From Allobranchiibius huperziae (GTDB lineage: Bacteria > Actinomycetota > Actinomycetes > Actinomycetales > Dermatophilaceae): 64,000 bases of DNA. A program made the position numbers and the translations under genes. The stretch covers positions 186,001-250,000 of the forward strand of contig NZ_JACCFW010000001.1 in NCBI RefSeq assembly GCF_013410455.1. The letters are read 5' to 3'. Shown here one piece after another: positions 44,285 through 52,856 of this stretch. Numbering within the stretch: position 1 is the first letter of the stretch; each line of letters begins with the position of its first letter. Under the pieces are notes generated by a model. The model saw only the letters and a program-made list of their open reading frames with translations, was not told where the DNA came from and did no database searches.

Positions 44285-44944
44285 TCACGGACCCCCACGC
44301 CAGTGATCGATCCGTCGATGGTCGGGTGAGAAGCCGTTGTCGACGCCCCACAACACGGCCTGGGTGCGGCTGGACACGTCGATCTTGCGGTAGATCGCGC
44401 GGATGTAGGACTTGACGGTGTTGGGGCTGAGGAAGGTGCGTGAGGACACCTCCGCGTTGCTGTGGCCCTGGGTGATCAGGGCCAGGATCTCCGACTCGCG
44501 CTCGGTGAGACCCTCGCCCCGGCCGGGCCAGTCCAGCCCGGTCACCGGGCGGGCGCGGCCCGGCGGATCGCTGATGACGATCTCGCCCGCGTGCACCGCC
44601 TCGATGGCCGCGATGAACTCCCGGGCGGGAAGTGCCTTGGACAGGTAGCCGTGCACACCCTGCCGCTGCGCGCTCTCGACCAGCTCGGGGTGGAAGTTCC
44701 AGGTGTAGACGATCACCTTGCGCGCGCAGGGGCTGCGGATGAGCACCCCGATCTCCTCGCGGTCGGACTCCGGCTGGGCGAACGCGTCGTAGAGCACGAC
44801 GTCGACGGTGTCCCTCAGCGGTTGGTTGGTGTCGATCTCGGCGATGATCACCCGGTCGCGGTACTGGTCGATGATCTTCGCGACGCCGAGCAGGACGACG
44901 TCGTAGTCGTCCACCAGGGCGACGGTGATGGGGGCTTGGGGCAC
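44285..44944 (-). CDS. Orphan LuxR-type response regulator
   Basis: A 219-residue protein with an N-terminal receiver-like domain (ITVALVDDYDVVLLGVAKI, Asp in VVLYDAFAQ, lysine in GYLSKALPAREF). The LuxR helix-turn-helix is LTERESEILALITQGHSNAEVSSRTFLSPNTVKSYI. The usual acidic pair is present, but VVLYDAF departs from the DxxMP context, so phosphorylation may be non-standard. No kinase gene adjoins it. The GTG at 44944 lies very close to a GGAGGA site. Two direct repeats upstream are candidate self-binding sites that could also control the GlsB gene. Confidence 0.82.
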   Translation of the reverse strand: MPQAPITVALVDDYDVVLLGVAKIIDQYRDRVIIAEIDTNQPLRDTVDVVLYDAFAQPESDREEIGVLIRSPCARKVIVYTWNFHPELVESAQRQGVHGYLSKALPAREFIAAIEAVHAGEIVISDPPGRARPVTGLDWPGRGEGLTERESEILALITQGHSNAEVSSRTFLSPNTVKSYIRAIYRKIDVSSRTQAVLWGVDNGFSPDHRRIDHWRGGP

Positions 44945-44961
44945 TCCTCCACGTTAAACCT

Positions 44962-44994
44962 CCCTAGGGGTGTGTTGCAGCAGCCCTAGGGGTG
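44962..44994. promoter_or_regulatory. Tandem CCCTAGGGGTG repeats between the response regulator and GlsB-like genes
   Basis: Two identical 11-mers at 44962-44972 and 44984-44994, spaced 22 bp (two helical turns), each with a CCCTAGGG palindrome. A weaker third copy (8 of 11) starts near 45000. The position between two divergent genes and the helical phasing suggest an operator for a dimeric regulator, most simply the adjacent LuxR-type protein. Confidence 0.6.
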
Positions 44995-45037
44995 AAAATC
45001 TCTAGGAGTACACAGTTCCTCTATCGGAAGGCTCGCC

Positions 45038-45319
45038 ATGTTGGGTCTCATCATCACCATCGTCGTCGTCGGACTGATCGCGGGCGCGATCGCCCGCCTC
45101 ATCGTCCCGGGCAAGCAGGACATCTCCATCCTCATGACCATCGTGCTCGGCATCGTCGGCTCGTTCATCGGCGGATTCCTCGGCTACGTGATCTTCCACA
45201 AGGACGCCGGAGGCGGCTTCCTGCAGCCGTCCGGCATCATCGGATCGATCATCGGCGCCGTCATCGCGCTCCTGATCTGGACTCGCGTCGGCAACCGCCG
45301 CAGCTCGGTTCGTGCCTGA
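45038..45319 (+). CDS. GlsB/YeaQ/YmgE-family small membrane protein
   Basis: A 93-residue protein with two or three membrane helices (IITIVVVGLIAGAIARLIVPG, ISILMTIVLGIVGSFIGGFLGYVIF, IIGSIIGAVIALLIW). It carries the Gly-zipper pattern of the transglycosylase-associated family. These proteins are often stress-induced; molecular role is unknown. The ATG has a GGAAGG site, and the gene ends before a strong terminator. Confidence 0.9.
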   Translation: MLGLIITIVVVGLIAGAIARLIVPGKQDISILMTIVLGIVGSFIGGFLGYVIFHKDAGGGFLQPSGIIGSIIGAVIALLIWTRVGNRRSSVRA

Positions 45320-45356
45320 CACCAGGACACGTGCCTGCCATCCGGGGGAGGCAACG

Positions 45357-45391
45357 AAAGGCCCCTCACCATCACTGGTGAGGGGCCTTTT
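45357..45391. terminator. Strong bidirectional terminator between the GlsB-like and HU genes
   Basis: A 15-bp perfect stem (45357-45371 with 45376-45390) and a four-base loop, with TTTT on the plus side and AAAG on the other. It separates two convergent genes. Confidence 0.93.
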
Positions 45392-45408
45392 GCAGGTGTG
45401 TGGAGCGG

Positions 45409-45684
45409 TCAGCCCTTCGCGGCGGCCTTCAGCTTGCTGCCGGCGGTGACCTTCGCCGCGTGCGACGCGGGGATCTGGATCTCGGCGCCGGTCTGCGGGT
45501 TACGGCCGGTGCGAGCCGCACGCTCGACGCGCTCGACGGTCAGCAGACCGGGCAGCTGCACCTTCTCGCCGCGGCCGATGGCCTCGAGGATGACGTCGTT
45601 CAGGCCGGTGATCACCGAGGTGGCGTCCTTGACGCTGACGCCGGTGCGCTGCGCAATGGTGCTCGCAAGGTCAGTGCGGTTCAT
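45409..45684 (-). CDS. hup: HU-family DNA-binding protein
   Basis: A 91-residue histone-like nucleoid protein with the complete HU fold and the DNA-arm segment RTGRNPQTGAEIQIPASHAAKVTAGSKLKAA. It lacks the long Lys/Ala-rich tail of many actinobacterial HupB proteins, so it is the short form. The ATG at 45684 follows an AGGACTTCC spacer. Its leader (45685 onward) contains two perfect hairpins, which may affect translation or stability. Confidence 0.95.
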   Translation of the reverse strand: MNRTDLASTIAQRTGVSVKDATSVITGLNDVILEAIGRGEKVQLPGLLTVERVERAARTGRNPQTGAEIQIPASHAAKVTAGSKLKAAAKG

Positions 45685-45720
45685 GGAAGTCCTGTTCTGT
45701 TCGTTCGCTTGAAGAGGGAT

Positions 45721-45766
45721 CGGATCCGGCGCTGGCCGGATCCGCCCGCCGGCGCGTGACCGGCGG
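45721..45766 (-). promoter_or_regulatory. Two adjacent hairpins in the HU leader region
   Basis: Hairpin 1 has CGGATCCGGC (45721-45730) paired with GCCGGATCCG (45735-45744), 10 bp with a 4-base loop. Hairpin 2 has CCGCCGG (45746-45752) paired with CCGGCGG (45760-45766). Both lie 36-82 bases upstream of the HU start, probably inside the transcript; the transcription start itself is not identified. Confidence 0.5.
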
Positions 45767-45901
45767 AGCTGACGGTACTGATGGTGCACGGCATACCCAC
45801 AATTCGGCGGTATTCCGCGGCACGCGATCGTTCTTCACCGTAGACGCCTGCGGCCCGGTGTCAAAAGCCCACACCGCCGGGCGCGTCGGAAAAACGCGTC
45901 C

Positions 45902-46366
45902 TCAGTCCAGTTTCGACTCGCCGCTGTCGGTGTCGGCGTCGACCGGGTGCGCCTCCGCGGCCTCGGCCGCGGCGCGCGCGGCGTCGGGCTGCGACGACAC
46001 CGGCGGTGCGTCGACCGTGTCCGCGTCGACCGGTACGCCGCCCGGAGCGTCGGCCGAGGCGCCTTCGGCGATGGTCCCCTGCACGACGGGCCCCTCCTTC
46101 TTGCCGGTGGCTGCGTGCAGCGCGGCGGTGGCGGCGTTCTTGACGGCCTGCCCCGCACCCGCGGCGGCTGCCTGGCCGGCGGCGGCGGCCACCTCGGGAC
46201 CGCGCTCGCGGATCTGCTCGCTCGCCTTGGTCACCTGCTCCTGCACCGCCGGGTGCTCCCAGGCCCTGGCCGCCTGCAGTTTGATCTGCTCGTAGCGGCG
46301 CTCGCCCGCCTTGGCGCCGAAGACGTACCCGGCGCCGAATCCGACGAGAAACGACAGCTTGCCCAT
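45902..46366 (-). CDS. YtxH-like small protein with acidic tail
   Basis: A 154-residue protein. The N-terminal GKLSFLVGFGAGYVFGAKAGERRYEQIK resembles the short hydrophobic stretch and AGxxRY motif of YtxH-domain and actinobacterial related proteins. A helical middle follows, and then an Ala/Asp-rich tail of about 70 residues. It is probably membrane-attached and of unknown function. The ATG has a TAGGAGACC site. It is divergent from the DrrA-type gene. Confidence 0.75.
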   Translation of the reverse strand: MGKLSFLVGFGAGYVFGAKAGERRYEQIKLQAARAWEHPAVQEQVTKASEQIRERGPEVAAAAGQAAAAGAGQAVKNAATAALHAATGKKEGPVVQGTIAEGASADAPGGVPVDADTVDAPPVSSQPDAARAAAEAAEAHPVDADTDSGESKLD

Positions 46367-46436
46367 GTCTGGTCTCCTAGCGTGTGATGTCGCGCTCGAC
46401 CCTACCGGCGGCGTACCGGTCAGCTTGCGCTCGTTC

Positions 46437-46474
46437 GTGACACCGGGTGAAAGCGCCGTGACACCGGCGTGAAA
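46437..46474. promoter_or_regulatory. Tandem repeats upstream of the DrrA-type gene
   Basis: GTGACACCGG-GTGAAA (46437-46452) is repeated as GTGACACCGGC-GTGAAA (46458-46474), 21 bp apart. The second copy also forms an inverted pair with CGGTGTC (about 46489-46495). The repeats sit 24-61 bases before the ABC start, a likely promoter/operator region. Confidence 0.5.
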
Positions 46475-46497
46475 CCGGATGGCCGCACGGTGTCCGC

Positions 46498-47511
46498 ATG
46501 ACCACACAGATCACCCACCTTCCCACTGCGCCGACCGGCCCGCTCGCCGTCGAAGCGACCGGTCTGGTCAAACAGTTCGGCGCGGCCCGCGCGGTCGACG
46601 GCATCGACCTGCGGGTGCGGCCGGGCGAGATCTACGGCGTGCTCGGACCCAACGGTGCCGGCAAGACCACCATGCTGAAGATGCTCGCCACGCTGCTGCC
46701 CATCGACGCCGGTACGGCGCGCATCCTCGGGCACGACGTGCAGGCGTCGCCGCACATCATCCGGCAGCTGATCGGCGTCACCGGGCAGTACGCCTCGGTG
46801 GACGAGAACCTCACGGCTGCAGAGAATCTGCGGCTGTTCGGCCGGCTGCAGGGACTCTCGCTGCGGGACGCACGGGCGCGGGCCGCCCGACTGCTCGAGC
46901 AGTTCGGGTTGTCGGAGGCGGCCGACCGGCAGATCGCGCAGTTCTCCGGCGGCATGCGCCGTCGGCTCGACCTGGCGGCGAGCCTCATCACCAGCCCGCC
47001 GGTCATCTTCCTCGACGAACCGACCACCGGTCTGGATCCGCGCACCCGCGGCCAGATGTGGGAGACGATCCGTGGCCTGGTGGCCGACGGGTGCACCGTC
47101 CTGCTCACCACCCAGTACCTGGACGAGGCCGACCAGCTGGCCGACCGCATCGCCGTCATCGACCACGGTCGGATGGTCGCCGAAGGCACCCCGGACCAGC
47201 TCAAGGCGAAGGTCGGCGGATCCAGCCTGCAGCTCGGCGTCCGCGACGTCGGCCAGGTCGCCGAGGCGGCCCGGATCGCCGAGCGCCTCATCGGCGACAC
47301 CGCCGTACGCACCCCTGACCGCGCCGGCTTCACGATCCCGCTCGCCGACGCCGACCGCGCCGGTGGGGTGCTGATCGCGCTGCGCGAGGCCGGCATCGCC
47401 GTCGAGTCGCTCTCGGTGCAGAAGCCGACCCTCGACGAGGTCTTCCTCGCGCTCACCGGCGAGGACACCCAGCACGACTCATCCCGTTCCACCGACCAGG
47501 GAGTTGCCTGA
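46498..47511 (+). CDS. ABC transporter ATP-binding protein, daunorubicin-resistance (DrrA) type
   Basis: A 337-residue ATPase: Walker A GPNGAGKTT (about residue 51), signature FSGGMRRRLDLA (about 160), Walker B VIFLDEPTTGLDP. It also has the C-terminal domain of the DrrA family (residues about 230-330), which ends in KPTLDEVFLALTG. It drives the permease encoded next (TGATG overlap) to export a drug, lipid or pigment. There is no ribosome site, so leaderless initiation is possible. Tandem repeats upstream suggest local regulation. Confidence 0.93.
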   Translation: MTTQITHLPTAPTGPLAVEATGLVKQFGAARAVDGIDLRVRPGEIYGVLGPNGAGKTTMLKMLATLLPIDAGTARILGHDVQASPHIIRQLIGVTGQYASVDENLTAAENLRLFGRLQGLSLRDARARAARLLEQFGLSEAADRQIAQFSGGMRRRLDLAASLITSPPVIFLDEPTTGLDPRTRGQMWETIRGLVADGCTVLLTTQYLDEADQLADRIAVIDHGRMVAEGTPDQLKAKVGGSSLQLGVRDVGQVAEAARIAERLIGDTAVRTPDRAGFTIPLADADRAGGVLIALREAGIAVESLSVQKPTLDEVFLALTGEDTQHDSSRSTDQGVA

Positions 47512-48350
47512 TGACCACCGCACAGCTCGAAACCTCAACGACGGCAACACCACTCGCAACGAAAGTCGTGCAGCCGCGTCCGCACGTCGGCACCCGCGCG
47601 ACGGTTGAGCAGACCTTCAGCATGGCGTGGCGAGCCTTGATGAAGATGCGCCGCAACCCCGAGCAACTCGTCGACGTGATGGTGCTGCCGATCGTCTTCA
47701 CGGTGATGTTCACCTACGTGTTCGGCGGCGCCGTCTCCGGCAGCGTCGGGCGCTATCTGCCGCTGATCATCCCCGGCATCCTGGCGCAGACCGTCCTCAC
47801 CGCCTGCGTGGCGACCGGCACCCAGCTGCGCGAGGACATGGACAAGGGAGTCTTCGACCGCTTCCGGTCGTTGCCGATCGCGCGGATCGCACCGCTCGCC
47901 GGCCCGATGGTGGCCGACCTGGTGCGCTACGCGATCGCCTCGACGCTCACGGTGCTGGTGGGACTGGTGATGGGCTACCGGCCCGGCGGCGGCGTCTTCG
48001 GGGTGCTCGCAGCGGTCCTGCTGCTCGTCGTCACCGGATGGTCGATGGCCTGGGTCTTCACCTGGGTCGGCACCGTGATGAAGTCCGCGCAGAGCGTGCA
48101 GGGCACCTCGATGATGATCATGTTCCCGCTGACGTTCCTGTCCAACGCGTTCGTGCCGGCCGGGTCGATGCCCGGGTGGCTGCGCGCGTTCGTCGACGTC
48201 AACCCTGTCTCGCACGTGGTCACCGCGGCGCGCGATCTGATGAACGACGGCAACGTCACCGCCGAGGTCGGGTGGGCGCTGCTGGGTTGCGCCGCGGTCA
48301 TCGCGATCTTCGCGCCGTTGTCGGTGCGGTCCTACCGCCGCAAGCTCTGA
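47511..48350 (+). CDS. ABC-2 type permease, DrrB family
   Basis: A 279-residue membrane protein with six predicted helices, starting with the MKMRRNPEQLVDVMVLPIVFTVMFTYVF segment of the DrrB/ABC-2 family. The conserved PAGSMPGWLRAFVDVNPVSHVV motif lies near residue 215. Its start overlaps the ATPase stop. Its last 19 bases overlap the 3' end of the convergent AfsR-like regulator gene. Confidence 0.92.
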   Translation: MTTAQLETSTTATPLATKVVQPRPHVGTRATVEQTFSMAWRALMKMRRNPEQLVDVMVLPIVFTVMFTYVFGGAVSGSVGRYLPLIIPGILAQTVLTACVATGTQLREDMDKGVFDRFRSLPIARIAPLAGPMVADLVRYAIASTLTVLVGLVMGYRPGGGVFGVLAAVLLLVVTGWSMAWVFTWVGTVMKSAQSVQGTSMMIMFPLTFLSNAFVPAGSMPGWLRAFVDVNPVSHVVTAARDLMNDGNVTAEVGWALLGCAAVIAIFAPLSVRSYRRKL

Positions 48351-51300
48351 GCCGACCGCAGCCGGTCGACCGTCTCGCGCAGCTGCGTGAAACGTGCGGC
48401 GGAGTCGTCGCCGATCCCAGGTCGTGCCCGGTCGATGAGATCGGGCGCGACCTGCTGCACGTCGCGGACCGCGCGCTCCCAGTCCATCGAGGGATACACC
48501 TGGTTGTAGCCGGAGGCGTGAGCGAGGACCATCAGCCGGGCGCCGGTGTCCGCGGCGTCCGGCAGGTGCGTGACGACCCACCGACCGACGGCGAACGCAA
48601 GGGCGCCCGCGGAGGGGTGGTCCAGGTCGGCGAGCGACCCGGCGAGGGTTTCGCTCAGCGCTTCGAGGGATTCGACGTACGCCGTGGTGCTGGCGGCGTC
48701 GGGCGCGCCGGCGGTGTCGGCCAGCACCACGCTGTGCAGATACGCGGCGCGGCCGAAGAGCAGCCACGGGGCGGCCCGGTCCAGGGACATGGCTAGCGAG
48801 ACGGTCAGTCGCTGCATCAGGCACCAGCCGTCGAGGTGCAACCGGGCGGCCGACTGCCGATCCCCCCGCGCGAAGGCGAGCTCGGCGCGCACCGGCTCCG
48901 AGGAACCCCACCCCACGACGCCGACCTCGGCGGTCTCCGCCTCGAGTCGCTCGGCCTGCGACTGCGCCTCGGCGAGGTCGCCCGCGTCGATCGCGCCCAG
49001 CGCGATGACCATCCGCTGTTGCGCGGCGTCGTCCACCGCGTGCAGGCGCAGCAGGACGTCGATCGCGCGCTCCGCCTCTCGCGCCGCCTCGATCCGTCGG
49101 CCGCCCTGCACGAGCAGGCCCGCGCGCTCGGCACGTAGCGCGTGCACCTGCCACGGGCCGTCCGACTCCTCGCTGTTGGACAGCGCGAGGTCCAGTGCGT
49201 GCAGCGCGACGTCCAGATCGCCGGCGTTCTCCGCCAGGTGCATCCACCAGCGCGCCGCGAGTCCCGCGAGGTGCCTGTCCGGTGAGCCGGACAGGGCGAT
49301 GAGTCGTTCCTCAGCCGTCGCCGCGTGGTCTCCCGTGACCTGGGCGAGCACGCCGGAGATCTGCACCAGTGCGGCGAGGCGGGAGTCATCGCCCGGCCCC
49401 AGCGTGTCGAGCGCGTCGAGGAGCGCTTGATCGGCGGCCTCGCGGAACAGTCCTTGAAACATCGCGTCCCACGCCAGCAGGGTGCGTGCGGCGTCGGCGT
49501 CCTGCGGAGCGACCGGGTGCCGCATGATCACCTGGGCTGCGCTCTCACTGGCATCGAAGGCGCGCAGGAAGTTGCCGCTGACCTGCCACAGCGTGATCAG
49601 GGTCGCGCCGATCACGGCGGTCGCCTCGGCGTCGTCGGAGGCGATCGCCCGATCCAACTCGACCGCGAGGTTGCCTTCGTCGCGGGTCAGCGCGTCGATC
49701 GTGTCGATCTGGTCGGGGCCGAAGAAGCGCGCGGCCGTCGTGCGGCTGACGTGCAGCGCCCAGGCGCGTACGGCGCCGCGCACCGTCGTGCCCCGGCCGG
49801 TCTGCTCCAGACGGTCCCGCCCGAACTCTCGCACCGTCTCCAGCATCCGATAGCGCACCGTGTCGTCCTCGACGACGGTGAGCAGCGACTGCGACACCAG
49901 ACTCTCGACGTGCGTGAGCGCGGCAGACCCGACGACCCATTCGGCACCCTCGAGGTCGAAACCGTCGTGGAACGCCGACAGGGCGGTGAGGGCGTCGCGG
50001 TCGTCAGCGTCCAGCAGGTTCCAGGACCAGTCGATGACGGCCTGCAGGGTCTGGTGCCGCTCCGGCACCCCGCGGGTGCTCCCACGCAGCAGGCTGAAGC
50101 GCTGGTCCAGGCGCTCCGCGATCGCGGTCACCGACATCGCGCGGACGCGGGCCGCGGCCAGCTCGATCGCCAGCGGGAGACCGTCGAGTCGATCGACGAG
50201 CGGCCCGACGACCTCGTCGCGCAGCTCCACACCCGGGCGCGCCGCGAGAGCCCGGTCGCGGAAGAGGGTGGTGGCGTCGTCGTGACCGAGCTGGGGGAGC
50301 GCGTAGACCCGTTCGGCGCGGATCCCGAGCGCCGTGCGCGAGGTGGTGAGCACGGTCAGCGCCTGCACCTGGGTGATCAGTGCCGCGACGAGGTCGGCGA
50401 CCGCATCGACGACCTGCTCGCAGTTGTCCAGCACGAGGAGCGTGGGCACCGACCCGAGGCGGTCGATGAGTCGGGTCCGCAGGTCCGTCGGGCGTGGGCG
50501 GACCGGTCGGTTCGTGGTGCTGTCGCGGACGCCGACAGCGCTCGCGAGCGTCGGCAGCACCCCGTCCCCGGAGACGACTCCGGCCAGCTCCACGAAGTGC
50601 ACCGCGGGCTGCGAGGCTCCTCGGGCGATGACGTGCGCCAAGCGCGTCTTGCCCAGGCCACCCGGTCCCAGGATCGTGACCACCCTTGCGGTGCGGGTCG
50701 ATTCGCGCAGGGCGGACACATCGGCGGCACGCCCGATCAGGTCGGTGTCGTCGTAGCGGACCCCGCTTCGCTGGGGGTCCTCCAGGGCAAGGAGCTCCGC
50801 GTGCAGGGCACGCAGTCGGTCACCCGGTGTCGTGCCCAGCTCGTCGGCGAGCGCACGTCGGTACGCGTCGTACCGGGCCAGGGCCTCGGCGGTGCCGGCC
50901 GTCTCCGACAGGCTGCGCAGGTAGGCCTCGAACAGCGGCTCCGCTGGTGTCGGACCGGTGACGAGCGGCTGCAGGATCGGTACGGCGCGCGCGTGGTCGC
51001 CGAGCCTGCTCGCCGCCTCGCCGAGCACCGCGCGACAGGAATCGACGTCGTCACGGGCGCTGCGGCGCAGGTCGCCCAGCGGGCCGGGCTCGGTGTCGCC
51101 GACGTCGATGGCCAGCACCTGCTCGGCGGTGTCGCGAGCCGCGGCCCACTCCTGCGCGGCCGCCGCCCGCCGAGCGGAGCGGGCCAGGTGCTGCAGCCGC
51201 CAGGCATCGACCTGGTCGGGTTCGAGGCCGCAGCGGTAGCGGGTGCCGACCCGTTCGATCACGTCCGGCGCCGTCTGCTTCCGGGCGCGGGAGACGATGA

Positions 51301-51484
51301 CCTGCAGGGCTTTTCGTGGATCAGCGGGCGCGTCGTCCGGCCAGAGCCATTCCTCGAGCCGGGTCGCGCCGACACCTTCGCCACCGGCCGCGACGAGGTG
51401 AGCCAACAAGGTGCGCACCCGGTCGCCCGCGATCTCCTGGTCGCCCCAGGCCACCGCGTCGAGCAGCCGGAGCGCGAGGGTCAC
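48332..51484 (-). CDS. AfsR/SARP-like regulator with NTPase and TPR-like regions
   Basis: A 1050-residue regulator. A short OmpR-like winged helix (about residues 1-80) is followed by a bacterial transcriptional activation (BTAD) domain (about 90-240). A STAND/NB-ARC ATPase comes next, with Walker A GPGGLGKTRLA near residue 271, LLVLDNCEQVVDAV as Walker B and TVLTTSRTALGI as sensor. A long helical, TPR-like region reaches the C-terminus. Such proteins activate antibiotic or stress genes; the convergent exporter genes and nearby ABC operon are possible targets. The GTG start at 51484 is chosen at the BTAD-type N-terminus; the long frame continues upstream into the tRNA region. Confidence 0.85.
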   Translation of the reverse strand: MTLALRLLDAVAWGDQEIAGDRVRTLLAHLVAAGGEGVGATRLEEWLWPDDAPADPRKALQVIVSRARKQTAPDVIERVGTRYRCGLEPDQVDAWRLQHLARSARRAAAAQEWAAARDTAEQVLAIDVGDTEPGPLGDLRRSARDDVDSCRAVLGEAASRLGDHARAVPILQPLVTGPTPAEPLFEAYLRSLSETAGTAEALARYDAYRRALADELGTTPGDRLRALHAELLALEDPQRSGVRYDDTDLIGRAADVSALRESTRTARVVTILGPGGLGKTRLAHVIARGASQPAVHFVELAGVVSGDGVLPTLASAVGVRDSTTNRPVRPRPTDLRTRLIDRLGSVPTLLVLDNCEQVVDAVADLVAALITQVQALTVLTTSRTALGIRAERVYALPQLGHDDATTLFRDRALAARPGVELRDEVVGPLVDRLDGLPLAIELAAARVRAMSVTAIAERLDQRFSLLRGSTRGVPERHQTLQAVIDWSWNLLDADDRDALTALSAFHDGFDLEGAEWVVGSAALTHVESLVSQSLLTVVEDDTVRYRMLETVREFGRDRLEQTGRGTTVRGAVRAWALHVSRTTAARFFGPDQIDTIDALTRDEGNLAVELDRAIASDDAEATAVIGATLITLWQVSGNFLRAFDASESAAQVIMRHPVAPQDADAARTLLAWDAMFQGLFREAADQALLDALDTLGPGDDSRLAALVQISGVLAQVTGDHAATAEERLIALSGSPDRHLAGLAARWWMHLAENAGDLDVALHALDLALSNSEESDGPWQVHALRAERAGLLVQGGRRIEAAREAERAIDVLLRLHAVDDAAQQRMVIALGAIDAGDLAEAQSQAERLEAETAEVGVVGWGSSEPVRAELAFARGDRQSAARLHLDGWCLMQRLTVSLAMSLDRAAPWLLFGRAAYLHSVVLADTAGAPDAASTTAYVESLEALSETLAGSLADLDHPSAGALAFAVGRWVVTHLPDAADTGARLMVLAHASGYNQVYPSMDWERAVRDVQQVAPDLIDRARPGIGDDSAARFTQLRETVDRLRSAQSLRR

Positions 51485-51577
51485 CCGGCCAGCATAGGAG
51501 CGGGGCGGCCTCGGCCGGCCGCCTCGCTCTGCTTCGCCGGCTCTGACCGGGAGGGCATCCGCCGGTGGTGTGGGCGT

Positions 51578-51621
51578 TCTGCGTCGGTGGCCAGGGCTGC
51601 AGCACTGGTCACCGACGCAAA
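51578..51621. repeat. Dispersed palindromic repeat, copy 3
   Basis: A 44-bp imperfect palindrome centred on CTGCAG (51597-51602), arms of about 22 bases with three mismatches, sharing the core of copies 1 and 2. It lies about 94 bases upstream of the AfsR-like start and 87 before the tRNA-Ser. Confidence 0.8.
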
Positions 51622-51707
51622 CCGGCCGCCTCACCGCGGAAGCGGATGCTCGGCCATGAGCGTGCGGGCGGCCACTACGATGGCGGCGGCGCGGCGTACG
51701 CCGGCCT

Positions 51708-51793
51708 GGAGGGCTCGCATAGTGGCCTAGTGCGGCGGTCTTGAAAACCGCTATGTCGGCAACGGCATCGTGGGTTCGAATCCCACGCCCTCC
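51708..51793 (+). tRNA. tRNA-Ser (anticodon UGA)
   Basis: Acceptor GGAGGGC (51708-51714) pairs with GCCCTCC (51786-51792), discriminator G. The anticodon stem GCGGT/ACCGC encloses loop CTTGAAA, giving anticodon UGA. There is a long variable arm and a T loop TTCGAAT, as in class II serine tRNAs. No CCA is encoded. Confidence 0.95.
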
Positions 51794-51914
51794 GCAGCCC
51801 GGCGGCATCCGCCCGAGGGATGAGTCGCCCCCTCGAAAGACCGTCCTGACGGGCGACGCGCGCCGACGCTGCCCCACCTAGCGTCATACCCATGAAGCGG
51901 ATGAGTGGCGTGCA

Positions 51915-52856
51915 GTGATCGAGGTACGGAACCTGAGCAAGCAGTACGGCGACAAGACGGCGGTCGACGACCTGACCTTCACCGTGCGCCCCGGCATCGT
52001 GACCGGTTTCCTCGGCCCGAACGGTGCGGGCAAGTCCACAACCATGCGGATGATCATCGGATTGGACGCGCCGACGACGGGTTCGGTGCGGGTCAACGGC
52101 AAGCCGTTCGCGCAGCACGCCCGGCCCCTGCACGAGGTGGGCGCGCTGCTGGAGGCCCGCTCGATCCACCCGGGCCGGTCCGCGCGCAACCACCTGCTGG
52201 CGATCGGCGCCACCGCGGGCATCGGTCGATCCCGCGTCGACGAGGTCCTCGATCTGGTCGGGCTGAGCGATGTGGCGACCCGCCGGGCGGGATCGTTCTC
52301 ACTGGGGATGGGTCAGCGCCTCGGAGTCGCCACCGCCCTGCTGGCCGATCCACGCACTCTGATCCTGGACGAACCGGTCAACGGTCTGGATCCGGACGGG
52401 GTGCGGTGGATCCGCACCCTGCTCAAACAGCTCGCGGCCGAAGGGCGCACCGTCTTCCTGTCCTCCCACCTGATGAGCGAGATGGCCCTGACGGCGGACC
52501 ACGTGATCGTGGTGGGGCGAGGCAGGCTGTTGCGCGACCAGTCGATGGCGGACTTCATCGCCGACGCCTCGGTCGCATCGGTGCGGGTGCGCAGCCCCCA
52601 ATCCGCAGTGCTGGCAGGCCTGTTGGCTTCAGACGGCGTCACCGTGCGCGACGTCGCGCGGGACACCCTCGAGGTCGAGGGCCTGTCCACCGACCGGATC
52701 GGCACCATCGCCGCGGAGGCGTCCCTGACCCTGTTCGAGCTGGCGAGTCGGGACGCGTCGCTGGAGGACGCGTACATGGCGCTCACCGAGGACTCGGTCG
52801 CCTTCCGCTCGCGCACCTCCCCTCAGCACGACGACGAAACGGTGGACGCAGCATGA
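51915..52856 (+). CDS. ABC transporter ATP-binding protein
   Basis: A 313-residue ATPase of the ABC-2/bacitracin-resistance (BcrA) type: Walker A GPNGAGKST (near residue 35), signature FSLGMGQRLGVA and Walker B LILDEPVNGLDP. The GTG at 51915 lacks a clear ribosome site. Its stop overlaps the permease start (ATGA), and a kinase and response regulator follow, so the four genes form one operon likely to sense and remove an antimicrobial peptide or similar. A T-run-free gap of 121 bases separates it from the tRNA-Ser; a TAGCGT-like -10 lies near 51879. Confidence 0.9.
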   Translation: MIEVRNLSKQYGDKTAVDDLTFTVRPGIVTGFLGPNGAGKSTTMRMIIGLDAPTTGSVRVNGKPFAQHARPLHEVGALLEARSIHPGRSARNHLLAIGATAGIGRSRVDEVLDLVGLSDVATRRAGSFSLGMGQRLGVATALLADPRTLILDEPVNGLDPDGVRWIRTLLKQLAAEGRTVFLSSHLMSEMALTADHVIVVGRGRLLRDQSMADFIADASVASVRVRSPQSAVLAGLLASDGVTVRDVARDTLEVEGLSTDRIGTIAAEASLTLFELASRDASLEDAYMALTEDSVAFRSRTSPQHDDETVDAA

